Under the pieces are notes generated by a model. It ran no database searches. It was not told the origin of the DNA and saw only the letters and a program-made list of their open reading frames with translations. A stretch of DNA of 64,000 bases from contig NZ_JAFBCZ010000017.1 in NCBI RefSeq assembly GCF_016907925.1, positions 1 through 64,000 on the forward strand, given 5' to 3'. Positions within the stretch are counted from its first letter, which is position 1; each line of letters starts with the position of its first letter. This DNA is from Herpetosiphon giganteus. GTDB lineage: Bacteria > Chloroflexota > Chloroflexia > Chloroflexales > Herpetosiphonaceae. A program made the position numbers and the translations under genes. Shown here one piece after another: positions 26,102 to 35,172 of this stretch.

Positions 26102-26119
26102 ATGTATGGGGCTTTTTTT
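26092..26119 (+). terminator. Intrinsic terminator
   Basis: AGCCCCATA (26092-26100) pairs with TATGGGGCT (26105-26113), loop AATG, followed by a run of seven T. It ends the kinase-like/DUF951 transcript; the 5' arm overlaps the last codons of the DUF951 gene. Confidence 0.9.
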
Positions 26120-26130
26120 ATGCACGATGA

Positions 26131-26421
26131 TTATGTGCGTGGATTCCACTCAAAAATTGTTGGCGCATTGATAGCTTGGTTATTGATCCAGGTATTAATC
26201 AACAAGGCGAGGGCAAACCAGCCGCTACTTTGGTGTTTATAGATATTGATTGTTTGAATCAGTGCGATTAGTGCAGTTTGATTGATAGGGCTAGTTTGAC
26301 TAAATTCATGCCACGTTTCTAGGCTTGTAAGCGCTGCATTCCAGCGCAAGTCTTGAGGATCAATGGCATACATCGATTGAAAATAGGTGCGTAAACCTGC
26401 ATATGAGTCGAGATCAAGCAT
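26131..26421 (-). CDS. Hypothetical protein (96 aa)
   Basis: A 96-residue cytoplasmic protein rich in aromatic residues (Trp at several positions, e.g. LRWNAAL, LETWHEF, SSGWFAL), probably all-helical. AGGAG lies 5 nt before the ATG. No family recognised. It stands alone, convergent with the DUF951 gene, and no other frame in this interval is better supported. Confidence 0.6.
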   Translation of the reverse strand: MLDLDSYAGLRTYFQSMYAIDPQDLRWNAALTSLETWHEFSQTSPINQTALIALIQTINIYKHQSSGWFALALLINTWINNQAINAPTIFEWNPRT

Positions 26422-26556
26422 CGCGCTCCTGTCTTTAAATCAGCCTATTCCTATGCCAAATCGTAGTTTTTTCAACCACTTTAAATACTCATCAACCCCC
26501 AACATTGGATTGCCAGATTTCTAGTACAATAGTACCACCTGTGAAGGAGGTGGCGT

Positions 26557-26949
26557 ATGCTTGAACGACCTTGTTGGCAGTGCCAAACTGGCAATAACCT
26601 CGATCAAACTCATTGCGTAGGCTGTGGGGCCGATTTGGCGCAACCAACCACAACAACCAGCCTTGCAACCAAGGCTCCAACCAGCTTAACCTCGCGCTTG
26701 CGTCAATCACCAATTTTGCGCAGCCCTGTGGCGAAATCGGTCGCGCTTGGCTTGGCGGCATTGGCGGTCGATCTTGGCTCGAACTTGCTGAGCAAGCGTC
26801 AAAAGCCTGCTGCACCAACCACGGCCTTGGCAACTCGGCCATCAGCTGCGCAGCGGGTCTTTTTGCGTCAACGCGAGTGGCAGGAGTTTGATGAGCAGGG
26901 AACCTTGCGTCGCCATGTTGTGGAGCGTCTGATCATTCGCGATGAATAA
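26557..26949 (+). CDS. Zinc-ribbon protein (130 aa)
   Basis: The N-terminus is a zinc ribbon with two CxxC knuckles (CWQC and CVGC, residues 6-24). A Thr-rich linker, a weak hydrophobic stretch (VALGLAALAVDLGSNLL) and a charged C-terminus follow. GAAGGAGG precedes the ATG by 6 nt. The stop lies 8 nt inside the next gene, so it is translationally coupled to the isopentenyl phosphate kinase. Function not known; a TACAAT -10-like element lies at 26525-26530. Confidence 0.7.
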   Translation: MLERPCWQCQTGNNLDQTHCVGCGADLAQPTTTTSLATKAPTSLTSRLRQSPILRSPVAKSVALGLAALAVDLGSNLLSKRQKPAAPTTALATRPSAAQRVFLRQREWQEFDEQGTLRRHVVERLIIRDE

Positions 26950-27745
26950 GCCAATCTTTATCAAACTTGGCGGCTCGATGTTGACCGATAAAACCAGCGC
27001 CGAACGCTTGGTCGACCAAACACTCAAGCAGGTTGTGACCGATTTATCTGCTTGGCGACAGGCCCATCCTACCCAGCCGATTTTGCTTGGCCATGGTGGC
27101 GGCTCGTTTGGCCATTATTGGGCTGAACGCTACCACACGGCGCAAGGCATTATCGACGACCAAAGCTGGTGGGGCGTGGCGCGGGTGGCCGATGCGATGG
27201 CACGGCTCAATCGGGCGGTTGTCGGGGCATGCCTTGATGCTGAATTGCCAGCGATTGGCATCCAGCCGATGGCCTCGGGCTTTGCTAAGGCGGGCGAGAT
27301 TCAACAAATTGGCACGCAGCAAATCGCAACGCTGTTGGCTGCGGGAACGATTCCAGTGGTCTATGGTGATGTTTTGCTCGATACCGTTCAAGGCTGCACA
27401 ATCGCTTCGACCGAACGGATTTTTAGTGCCTTGGTAAGCACACTCCAACCAAGCCGAATCATTTTACTTGGCGAACAGGCCGTCTACGATGCCGACCCCC
27501 GCCAAAACGCCGCTGCCCAACCAATTTCTTTGATTAATCGGACAAACTACGCTACCATTATTGCTCGGCTCGGTGGCTCGCATGGCGTTGATGTCACCGG
27601 AGGCATGCGCAATAAAGTTGAAGCAATGTGGCAATTAGTCCAACACGCACCACAGCTCGAAATTTGGATTTGTGGTCCTCAACAGTTGCACTCTGCGTTA
27701 TCAGGACAATTAAACGGCCCTGGCACAATCATCAAGCTCGATTAA
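26942..27745 (+). CDS. Isopentenyl phosphate kinase, archaeal type (267 aa)
   Basis: An amino-acid-kinase-fold enzyme that phosphorylates isopentenyl phosphate to isopentenyl diphosphate in the alternative (archaeal) mevalonate pathway. FIKLGGSMLTDK gives the N-terminal phosphate-binding Lys/Gly motif, and LGHGGGSFGHYW the loop with the His that defines the IPK family; VTGGMRNKVEAMW is the C-terminal conserved block. The Chloroflexota relative Roseiflexus castenholzii is known to use phosphomevalonate decarboxylase plus IPK. The ATG overlaps the previous stop by 8 nt. Confidence 0.88.
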   Translation: MNKPIFIKLGGSMLTDKTSAERLVDQTLKQVVTDLSAWRQAHPTQPILLGHGGGSFGHYWAERYHTAQGIIDDQSWWGVARVADAMARLNRAVVGACLDAELPAIGIQPMASGFAKAGEIQQIGTQQIATLLAAGTIPVVYGDVLLDTVQGCTIASTERIFSALVSTLQPSRIILLGEQAVYDADPRQNAAAQPISLINRTNYATIIARLGGSHGVDVTGGMRNKVEAMWQLVQHAPQLEIWICGPQQLHSALSGQLNGPGTIIKLD

Positions 27746-27793
27746 TGCCCTGTGTGCTGATCGCTATGATTTGCTATGCCTTTGGAGGTTTTT

Positions 27794-28258
27794 ATGCAAC
27801 GGCTTAAATTATTCACATGGTGTCTATTTTTATTGGTTGGCTGTGGCCAAATTGCGGTCGAACCCAAGCCAGCTCCACCAGAATCGATCACCAGTGATGA
27901 TTATGATGTTGCGGTGGTAAGCGTCGATTTCGACCCTGCCTTGCAAGGTTCGCGCTTGCCAATTAGCGATAAATACGCGGTTTTGGTTGCTTTGGAAAAT
28001 CGCGGCCTGCTAACCGCCTATAATGTCAAAGTTAATGCGCGGTTGCGCCGCACGAGTGATGATATACTTATACTGAGTGGTAGTAGAAGCGTCAATGAGT
28101 TGGCTCCTGGCCAAATCGTGGTCGTACGGATCGAGCCTGAGGGAGCGATACCAGCCAACGCCGATGTTTATAGCTTGATTGTGCGCGCCGAACCACTTAG
28201 CCAAGAAACCCTTACCAGCAATAACACGCGCGAATTTACCATCCGCGTTGAGCCATAG
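27794..28258 (+). CDS. Lipoprotein with CARDB-like domain (154 aa)
   Basis: Signal peptide with lipobox LVGC (Cys about residue 17), so it is lipid-anchored at the outer face of the membrane. The rest is a beta-sandwich with conserved ALENRGLLTAYNVKV and TSNNTREFTIRV, like the CARDB adhesion-type domain. The start at 27794 is preferred to 27776 because GGAGG (27784-27788) is 5 nt upstream. It is followed by two DUF881 genes on the same strand, 15 nt later. Confidence 0.72.
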   Translation: MQRLKLFTWCLFLLVGCGQIAVEPKPAPPESITSDDYDVAVVSVDFDPALQGSRLPISDKYAVLVALENRGLLTAYNVKVNARLRRTSDDILILSGSRSVNELAPGQIVVVRIEPEGAIPANADVYSLIVRAEPLSQETLTSNNTREFTIRVEP

Positions 28259-28273
28259 CCTGCGGGAGCACCT

Positions 28274-29023
28274 ATGCGTCAACTATTACCCCAAAACCGT
28301 GCCATTTTGTCGCTGTTCGCTTTGCTTTTCGGTGGGTTGTTTGTCGGCATGCTGATGTCGGTCAAGCCCCAAGTGGCACTTTCGAGTAGTAGTAGTTCGC
28401 GCAATAGCTCGGCTAGCCTTAGCGTCGATCGCATTGGCACGCTGCGCGAGCATCAGCAAGAATTAAACGCTGAGCTTAGCCGCCTGCGCGATGAACAAGC
28501 AGATTTGCAAAAGCAATCGACCTCCAGCCAAAGCAACTTCGAGGAAATTCGCACTCAAATCGATCAGCAACAACAGCTTGCGGCCTTAGTTGCCATGCGC
28601 GGGCCTGGAGTTGTTGTAACCCTGAATGATAGTAATGCCAATTCGTTGCCCGATGAAGTTGCCGACGTGAATCGCTATATCATCCATCAGCAACAGCTCG
28701 TCACCTTGGTTGGCGTGCTGTGGAGCAATGGTGCTGAAGCAATTGCGATCAACGATCAACGGATTACTGATCAAACCTCAATTTACTGCGTTGGCTCAAC
28801 AATTCTAATTAATCAAGAGTTGATGGCTCCGCCTTTTACGATTCGGGCCATTGGCGACCCCACCAGTTTGGCTAATGCAGCCAGTAATTCTTCATTGCTC
28901 ACCGATTTGTGGAGCCGCCAGCGCGAATATGGCATTGGCGTGGATGTCAAGCAAAAAGCCCAAGTCCAAGTGCCAGCCTACACCGGCCCCTTGGCCAACC
29001 GCCACATGGAGGTTGCGCCATGA
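28274..29023 (+). CDS. DUF881 family protein, first copy (249 aa)
   Basis: One N-terminal transmembrane helix (about residues 11-28), a Ser-rich stretch, a coiled coil (about 55-95, REHQQELNAELSRLRDEQ) and a C-terminal DUF881 domain with GPGVVVTLNDS, SNGAEAIAINDQRIT and APPFTIRAIGDP. DUF881 proteins are extracytoplasmic, often near division or cell-surface genes. GGGAG precedes the ATG. The gene overlaps the next DUF881 gene by 4 nt (ATGA). Confidence 0.85.
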   Translation: MRQLLPQNRAILSLFALLFGGLFVGMLMSVKPQVALSSSSSSRNSSASLSVDRIGTLREHQQELNAELSRLRDEQADLQKQSTSSQSNFEEIRTQIDQQQQLAALVAMRGPGVVVTLNDSNANSLPDEVADVNRYIIHQQQLVTLVGVLWSNGAEAIAINDQRITDQTSIYCVGSTILINQELMAPPFTIRAIGDPTSLANAASNSSLLTDLWSRQREYGIGVDVKQKAQVQVPAYTGPLANRHMEVAP

Positions 29024-29727
29024 AGTCGCTGCGAATTCGGCGCGGCATTTTGCGCCAAAGCCTGCTGACCTTGATGTGTATGTTGATTGGCTTTGCAGTC
29101 GTAACCCAACTGCGAACCTATGAAAATATTGCCAACGATGTGGTGAAGCTTTCGCCTGAGCAACGCGCCGAATTGATGATTAGCCTGATTGACCGTAATG
29201 CGGCGACCGAGCGCGAAATCAATGGCTTGCGCCAACAAAACGACGAGTATCGCCGCACCCAATCGAATGGTACCAGCACGCTCGATCAATTGGCTGGCGA
29301 TTTAAATCGCTATAAATTGCATACTGGCGCGGTGCAAGTCCAAGGCGCTGGGGTCACAATTACGATTAATTATCCCTTGCGTGCCGCCGATGTGATTGCC
29401 TTGACCAACGAAGTGCGCAATGCAAGCGCTGAAGCAATTGCCATCAACGGACGGCGAATTATTGCCCGCACTCGGATCGAAGAAGATGATAACGCCGAAT
29501 TGTATCTTGATGGCGAAATTCAGCACGCACCCTACACGATTCAAGCAATTGGCGATAAAGAAACCTTGATGGGCGCATTAAATCGAGTTGGTGGCCTGAT
29601 TCGGATTTGGAATGAGATCGACGGCGTTGATATTACGATCGAGCAAACTGGTGTCATCACCATGCCACGCGTCAGTAACCAGCCTGAATTTCGCTATGCC
29701 CAACCAGCACCCAAAGACGGCCAATAG
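29020..29727 (+). CDS. DUF881 family protein, second copy (235 aa)
   Basis: Paralogue of the preceding gene with the same layout: transmembrane helix (residues 12-30), coiled-coil region (50-85) and DUF881 domain with GAGVTITINYP, SAEAIAINGRRI and APYTIQAIGDKETL. ATG 29020 is chosen because GGAGG is at 29008-29012 and it overlaps the upstream stop as ATGA; the frame from 28909 lies inside the first copy. The tandem pair suggests a heteromeric partner set. Confidence 0.85.
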   Translation: MKSLRIRRGILRQSLLTLMCMLIGFAVVTQLRTYENIANDVVKLSPEQRAELMISLIDRNAATEREINGLRQQNDEYRRTQSNGTSTLDQLAGDLNRYKLHTGAVQVQGAGVTITINYPLRAADVIALTNEVRNASAEAIAINGRRIIARTRIEEDDNAELYLDGEIQHAPYTIQAIGDKETLMGALNRVGGLIRIWNEIDGVDITIEQTGVITMPRVSNQPEFRYAQPAPKDGQ

Positions 29728-29821
29728 TTGGGCCATTTTGGCTCAAAATAGGCTGCCATAGCCGCACATCCTTTGGTACAATAGTGCAAACATCATTGCA
29801 CATCAAAGGAGATCGTTCGGA

Positions 29822-30979
29822 ATGGTTCACCAAGCACAGGTCGTCATTATTGGGGCAGGCATCATTGGGGCTTCCGTTGCCTACCATCTTGCTGCGCGGG
29901 GCTGTACCGAGGTAGTGGTGTTAGAAAAAGAGGCGGTTGAGGTTACTGGCTCAACTGCTCGTTCTGCGGCTGGGGTTCGCCATCAGTTCTCATCACGCAC
30001 CAATATCTTACTTTCCCAATATAGTATCGAACGCTACAAACATTTTACCGAAGAAATTGGCGGCCATGCCGAATTGCATCAACATGGCTATCTCTTTTTG
30101 TTTAATGATCAGGCCGCATGGCAAGCCTATCAAGCAGTGATCGAGTTGCAACAGAGCCTCAAGGTGCCCGTCGAGGTGCTGACACCAGAACAAGCGGCTG
30201 GCTACATTCCCGAATTAAACATTAGCGATCTTGTTGGCGCAACCTATTGCGCCGAAGATGGCTTTGTCGATCCCCATGGAATTGCCATGGGCTACTTGAA
30301 TAAAGCCCGCGCCTTGGGTGTGAAAGTGCTGCGCGACGCACCAGCGCTCGGCTTTGAATTTGCCGATGATCAGGTCGTGGCGGTGCAAACTCCGCAAGGC
30401 AGCATTCGCTGCAACTATGTGGTCAATGCTGCTGGCCCATATGCTGGCGAAGTTGGCAAAACCGCTGGCTTTGAGATTCCAATCAAGCCCTATCGCCGCT
30501 GTATTTACGTTTCCGATCCATTTCCTGCCTTGCCCAAAGATATTCCCTTGACGATTGATGTTGGCACGGGAGCCTACATTCGCAAAGAACAAGATACGGT
30601 TTTGATGGGCTTGAGCAATCATAACGAGCCATCATCACACGATACCACGGTTGATTGGGATTGGCTGGATACGGTCTTGGAAGCAATGCTTAATCGTTTT
30701 CCAATTTTGGAGCGCGCTGGCCTCTCTGAGCGTCAATCGTGGGCTGGCTCGTATGAAATTACGCCCGATCACCTGCCAATTCTTGGGCGCATGCCCAATT
30801 GCCCCAACTGGCTGAATGCCGCTGGATTTAGCGGCCATGGCGTGATGCATGCTCCGGCAACGGGCTTGCTGATTGCCGAGGAAATTCTTGATGGCCGCGC
30901 TCACTCAATTGATATTGACGAGTTGCGGATCGAACGCTTTGCTGCTGGCGAATTGCACGCCGAACGCAATGTGATCTAG
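29822..30979 (+). CDS. DAO-family FAD-dependent oxidoreductase (385 aa)
   Basis: A D-amino-acid-oxidase/sarcosine-oxidase type flavoprotein: VVIIGAGIIGASVAYHLAARG is the FAD-binding dinucleotide fold (given here as its core GAGIIGASVAYHL), followed by VVVLEKEAV and the ARSAAGVRHQFSS segment; the C-terminus holds PDHLPILGRMPN and GFSGHGVMHAPATG, typical of the family. Similar proteins are dimethylglycine/sarcosine or proline dehydrogenase beta subunits; the exact substrate is open. GGAG lies 9 nt upstream of the ATG. Stands alone. Confidence 0.82.
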   Translation: MVHQAQVVIIGAGIIGASVAYHLAARGCTEVVVLEKEAVEVTGSTARSAAGVRHQFSSRTNILLSQYSIERYKHFTEEIGGHAELHQHGYLFLFNDQAAWQAYQAVIELQQSLKVPVEVLTPEQAAGYIPELNISDLVGATYCAEDGFVDPHGIAMGYLNKARALGVKVLRDAPALGFEFADDQVVAVQTPQGSIRCNYVVNAAGPYAGEVGKTAGFEIPIKPYRRCIYVSDPFPALPKDIPLTIDVGTGAYIRKEQDTVLMGLSNHNEPSSHDTTVDWDWLDTVLEAMLNRFPILERAGLSERQSWAGSYEITPDHLPILGRMPNCPNWLNAAGFSGHGVMHAPATGLLIAEEILDGRAHSIDIDELRIERFAAGELHAERNVI

Positions 30980-31045
30980 GGGTGTTTCAAGCCTGCGTCG
31001 TGCTTAGCGAGCGGCGCAGGCTTGCTGGAGTGGTGAGCAACGCCT

Positions 31046-31942
31046 ATGCAGAGCATCGACAAACTTTTTGTAAACCGCGAAAAACAAACTGCTGGCTTTA
31101 TTAAAATGCTCCAAGGCCAAACTCCCAAACGGATCATGATGATCGAGGCTAGCGGGGGATTGGGCAAATCGTGGACTGTCGAATTTATGCGGGCTGAATG
31201 CCAACGGCAGGGCATTCCGAATGCTGAAATTGATTTTGCCGATAGTATTGTGTTTGATTTTTTGGCCTTGTTGCGGCGAGCGCGCGATGGCTTTGGCGTT
31301 GCAGCCTTCAATCTCTTTACCCAAGCAATTAACGAGGTAACTCAGCCAACCGTGCGGATTGAAACTGGAGTTGCCAATACCAATGCAATTAATAATTTGC
31401 TTGGTCAAAGTAACACCTTCTCTGGCTCGAATGTCAATGTTGGCGAAGTTGTTGCTGGTAATGTAATCAAAGATAATTCGTTTGTGATTAATGCCGATAA
31501 TGCGGTGGTGCGCCAAGCCTTACAAGACCGCTTGAGCGGCGCTTTTTTTGAATGTTTAGCGGCGCTGACCAGCCAAGGCCCGCTCTGTTTTTTCTTCGAT
31601 ACCTACGATAAAGTGACGGTTGAAGCCGAAGCGTGGCTGATGGGCCAACTGCTGCCGCAGATTCGCGATGGCTTGATTAAAAACGTGGTCGTGGTAATCG
31701 CTGGGCGTTCTGTGCCAAAATTAGATAGTCAATGGGATCATCTGATTGCCCGAACTGGGTTAGATTTATTATCCGAGCCGCATGTGAAGGAATATTTGGT
31801 GCAGCGGCGTGGGCTAGACGATGATCCAAATGTGATCAAAGCCTTATTTCAAGGTAGCACTGGCCAGCCCCAATTGCTCGCGATGTTGGCCGATAATATT
31901 CTGCGATCGCAAGCGAGCGGAGGCGACGATGACTGGCTCTGA
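31046..31942 (+). CDS. P-loop NTPase of STAND-like type (298 aa)
   Basis: A small ATPase: Walker A EASGGLGKSW (34-43), Walker B PLCFFFDTYDK (179-189) and IAGRSVP (218-224), a sensor-1-like Arg. Residues 105-150 form an insert rich in Val, Gly and Asn (NVGEVVAGNVIKDNSFVIN) that resembles the short G-x-NVxxGxI beta-helix-like repeats seen in some STAND proteins. There is no TPR/effector part: it is encoded by the next gene, which overlaps by 14 nt. The pair resembles a STAND ATPase (ATPase, winged helix, TPR) split in two; function not known. Confidence 0.75.
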   Translation: MQSIDKLFVNREKQTAGFIKMLQGQTPKRIMMIEASGGLGKSWTVEFMRAECQRQGIPNAEIDFADSIVFDFLALLRRARDGFGVAAFNLFTQAINEVTQPTVRIETGVANTNAINNLLGQSNTFSGSNVNVGEVVAGNVIKDNSFVINADNAVVRQALQDRLSGAFFECLAALTSQGPLCFFFDTYDKVTVEAEAWLMGQLLPQIRDGLIKNVVVVIAGRSVPKLDSQWDHLIARTGLDLLSEPHVKEYLVQRRGLDDDPNVIKALFQGSTGQPQLLAMLADNILRSQASGGDDDWL

Positions 31943-34900
31943 ACCCCATCAATGCCCCAGTTGCGAACAGCTTTTGCGGCCAACCAGCCTGTTTTGCCCA
32001 CGCTGTGGTACGCCGACTATGCCAACCTTTAGCAATGCATTGCAACTTTCGATTACCCAAATTCTGGCAAGCATGAAGCCCGGCCAAGCAGAAGTGATGC
32101 GCCGCTGTGCAGTTCCGCGCTGGTTTGATGCAGAAATTTTGGCGGTGCTGCGCGATCGCGACGATGGCAATAATGCCAATATTTTGCAACAAGTAGCCGA
32201 ATATAGTTTTGTGCGCCAAATTGGCGAGGGCCGCTATGCCTTTATCGACGATGTGCGCCACTATTTGCTTGGCAATTGGCGCTTGCACCCTGATGAATTG
32301 CGCCAAATCCATGAACGCTTGTATAAATATTTTAAGCAGCGGGTGGAGTCAACCGTTGTCGAAAACCGTGCGACATGGCGACGTGAATTTGTATCCTATG
32401 ATTTGATGCTGGCCTCGGCTATAACTACAAACCAGCACGATCCATCTGATAATGAGTCTGCTCTCGCTAAATATGTAAAAGCGCTTAAAAGTTTTCGTGA
32501 TTTGTTCGAAGAAGCCTTCAATGCCCATCGCATGGCCGAAGCTGAGGCAATTTTGCTTGCTGCCGAGGAGCAAAGTAGCGTCCTAACTCCGTTGGTGCGC
32601 GATTGGCTGCTCTATTATCGCGGCAAGATGAACTTTGCCATGGTGCGGCTCGACGAGGCGATCGAGTGTTTTGAAATTTTGTTGAAGCGTGATGATCTCG
32701 ATCCTGAGCTGCAAGTGTTGCTGGCGAATAGTTTGGGTGATGTGCAGGTTGAGGCTGGGCAGTGGTCGGCCTCAATTTTATCGTATCAAAAGGCCTTGGC
32801 AACCCCAAAAATTGAGCTAGCCCAACAGGCCGAAGCCCACCTTGGCATCGCCGATGCCTATAATGAAATTGCGGTTAGTGCCGGTGGTTGGCATCAACCA
32901 CAAATTCAGAAATACCCAATCGCACGCGCCTTGGCCAAGGTTTTTCAATCGATTGCGATTATTCCGATGTTTATTTTGGTCAGCGTTTTGCGCCGTTTGG
33001 GGGCGGCTGTGCCCAAGCCATTGATTTTACTGCGTTACCAAAATTGGCTGCTGGCACGCATTTTTCGGGCCTCGCGCGAAGAAACCATGGCTGCCTATCG
33101 AATCTTTCGCCAACAAGACGATCAAATGAATATGATTCGTTGCGAGATGCGCTTAATCGATATTGATGTGCTGTTTGGCAGCGTCGATGAAGCCATTGAG
33201 TTGGCCAAGCAAAGCCTCGAACGGCCCGGCTGCGAAGAACCCTATCGTAAGGCGCGGGTGCAAGTGACGCTGGCGCGAGCATTAATCGCCAAACGCGATT
33301 TTGTCCAAGCAATCGATATGCTCAATCAAGCCTTGACGGTGTTTCGGGCGGTCGATGATGGCCGTTGGGAGGCACGGGCGCTGACGGCACTTGGACGGGC
33401 TTTGCAGGAATCTGGCCAAGCGGAAGCAGCCCTCAAAACTTATCAAGCAGGCTTGGCGCGGGCGCGAGGCATTGGCTCGGTGCTGAGTCGCGAACGTATT
33501 TTATACGAGCTGCGCACCTGGCGACGCTCGGAATTAACCTACCCCAGCGAAATTAGCACAATCTTGCGCGATGAGCCGACCCAACGCTTTGTGGCGCGCT
33601 TTCCGCGCTTTCTGTTGCCCTATTTGCAAGTTGGCCAAACCTTGCTGATTCCCTTAATTTTGGTCTTTGCGGCTATTGTCGCGCCGACGGTTGGCAATCA
33701 AACGATTGTCCAAGCCAGCAGCAATTTGGTCTTGCCTGCGGCTGATGTCTATATTTTTCCGTGGTATCGGCTGATTATCTCGCCGTTGATTATGCTGGTG
33801 GCAACGGGTGTTGGCTATAGTGTGTTGGGTTTGATTGTGCTTTGGTATATGCCAATGACCCAGTTGCGCAATAATCAGCCAACCGTGCACACGCTTACGC
33901 CCGATGAGTTGATTCATTACGATTCGTCTGGGCATGAATCGCATCGGATCAAATGGGCTGATGTGACCGAAATTATCACCGCTGATCGGCGGGTTTGGAA
34001 ACGCCCGTTGATGGTGTTTTCGCGGAGTTTTGTGCGCTCGACGATGCAGCCATTGCTGCGGGTTGATGGGATTACGGGCTGGTACAACAGCGTGATCTAT
34101 TTGATTGAGAAGCGTGCTCGGGAAGCTGGGGCGCAGATTAGCTATCTGAGCGCCGATATTAGCTTGTTGCGCAGCAGTTGGGGCGTGGTGATTGGGCTTG
34201 GCACGCTGTTGTTGAGCCTGATCATTGCCAGCGTTAATGGCTGGATTCCGAATCTTGCTGCATTTTTGCCAGCAACCTTCTACTCAATTCTTCAATTGGT
34301 TGGCTTTAGCGGGGTTTTGCTGATTGGCCCAACCATCTTCTGGACGGTGATTCGCCCGCTGCGGCTGGATAATGAATTTGCCTTGGATGAGCGTTTGCCC
34401 AGTTTGGCGGCGATGATTGGCTTGATCGTGATGGTGCTGTTTATCATCACCGATGGCGCGATTGTGCGGGTGCCAATTTTCAGCGTTTCGCTCTTTATCG
34501 CTGGAGTTTATGTGTTTAGCGAGGGCATCTATCAGCTTGGGGTGCGACGTGGCAAGGATCGGCGCTGGCGCACGGGCGTAACCTTCGTTGGTTTTGGCTT
34601 GTTGCTTGGGGCAATGCTGATTGTACGCGAAACGGTTTGGCGCGAGTTTTATCATGCTCGTTCGTATGCCTACGCCATTCAGGGCAACGAGGCGGCGGCG
34701 GCTGATGATCGCTTGCGCGAAGTGGCCCAAACCACAATTCTGTTTGAGCGGCCTATGGCTTTAGAGCAAGCAGTGCTGGCCAGCCAAAGCAGCGATTGGG
34801 AGCAAGCCGACCAGCAATACACGGCAATTGTTAATAACCGCGACTACGATGCGCGAACGCAGGCCTTGGCCTACCACAACTGGGCCTTGACCGAGCTTGC

Positions 34901-35171
34901 GCGCTGCAAAAAAAATAGCTGTAACGAAGCAGAATTGGCGCGGATTGCCCAGTTCGAAGCCACGGCGATTGAATTAATTGATCAAGCAATCAGCCAGCAC
35001 AATGCCAATCCAGAAGAGCGGGCGGTGTTGCTTGAGGCCCAAGGCGCTGCTTATATCGAAGTTGGCCAAATTCCGGCGGCGATTCAAAAATTAACCGAAG
35101 CCTTGGCTAGCACCCGTGAACCTCAAGCCCAGCAACGAATTCGTGAGCTGTTGAATTCGCTGCAACGCTAA
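31929..35171 (+). CDS. Zinc-ribbon/winged-helix/TPR/membrane protein (1080 aa)
   Basis: Domains in order: zinc ribbon with Cys 9, 12, 23, 26; a winged-helix-like region (about 40-135) such as follows the ATPase in STAND proteins; TPR-type helical repeats (about 200-540); then membrane helices near 568-588, 612-642, 752-772, 778-800, 826-846, 850-868 and 885-900, with a PH-like soluble segment between (about 655-745); and a final TPR-like part (905-1080). GGAGG lies 5 nt before the ATG, inside the upstream ATPase gene. The two are translationally coupled and likely one complex. No such protein is recognised by name. Confidence 0.7.
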   Translation: MTGSEPHQCPSCEQLLRPTSLFCPRCGTPTMPTFSNALQLSITQILASMKPGQAEVMRRCAVPRWFDAEILAVLRDRDDGNNANILQQVAEYSFVRQIGEGRYAFIDDVRHYLLGNWRLHPDELRQIHERLYKYFKQRVESTVVENRATWRREFVSYDLMLASAITTNQHDPSDNESALAKYVKALKSFRDLFEEAFNAHRMAEAEAILLAAEEQSSVLTPLVRDWLLYYRGKMNFAMVRLDEAIECFEILLKRDDLDPELQVLLANSLGDVQVEAGQWSASILSYQKALATPKIELAQQAEAHLGIADAYNEIAVSAGGWHQPQIQKYPIARALAKVFQSIAIIPMFILVSVLRRLGAAVPKPLILLRYQNWLLARIFRASREETMAAYRIFRQQDDQMNMIRCEMRLIDIDVLFGSVDEAIELAKQSLERPGCEEPYRKARVQVTLARALIAKRDFVQAIDMLNQALTVFRAVDDGRWEARALTALGRALQESGQAEAALKTYQAGLARARGIGSVLSRERILYELRTWRRSELTYPSEISTILRDEPTQRFVARFPRFLLPYLQVGQTLLIPLILVFAAIVAPTVGNQTIVQASSNLVLPAADVYIFPWYRLIISPLIMLVATGVGYSVLGLIVLWYMPMTQLRNNQPTVHTLTPDELIHYDSSGHESHRIKWADVTEIITADRRVWKRPLMVFSRSFVRSTMQPLLRVDGITGWYNSVIYLIEKRAREAGAQISYLSADISLLRSSWGVVIGLGTLLLSLIIASVNGWIPNLAAFLPATFYSILQLVGFSGVLLIGPTIFWTVIRPLRLDNEFALDERLPSLAAMIGLIVMVLFIITDGAIVRVPIFSVSLFIAGVYVFSEGIYQLGVRRGKDRRWRTGVTFVGFGLLLGAMLIVRETVWREFYHARSYAYAIQGNEAAAADDRLREVAQTTILFERPMALEQAVLASQSSDWEQADQQYTAIVNNRDYDARTQALAYHNWALTELARCKKNSCNEAELARIAQFEATAIELIDQAISQHNANPEERAVLLEAQGAAYIEVGQIPAAIQKLTEALASTREPQAQQRIRELLNSLQR

Positions 35172-35172
35172 A

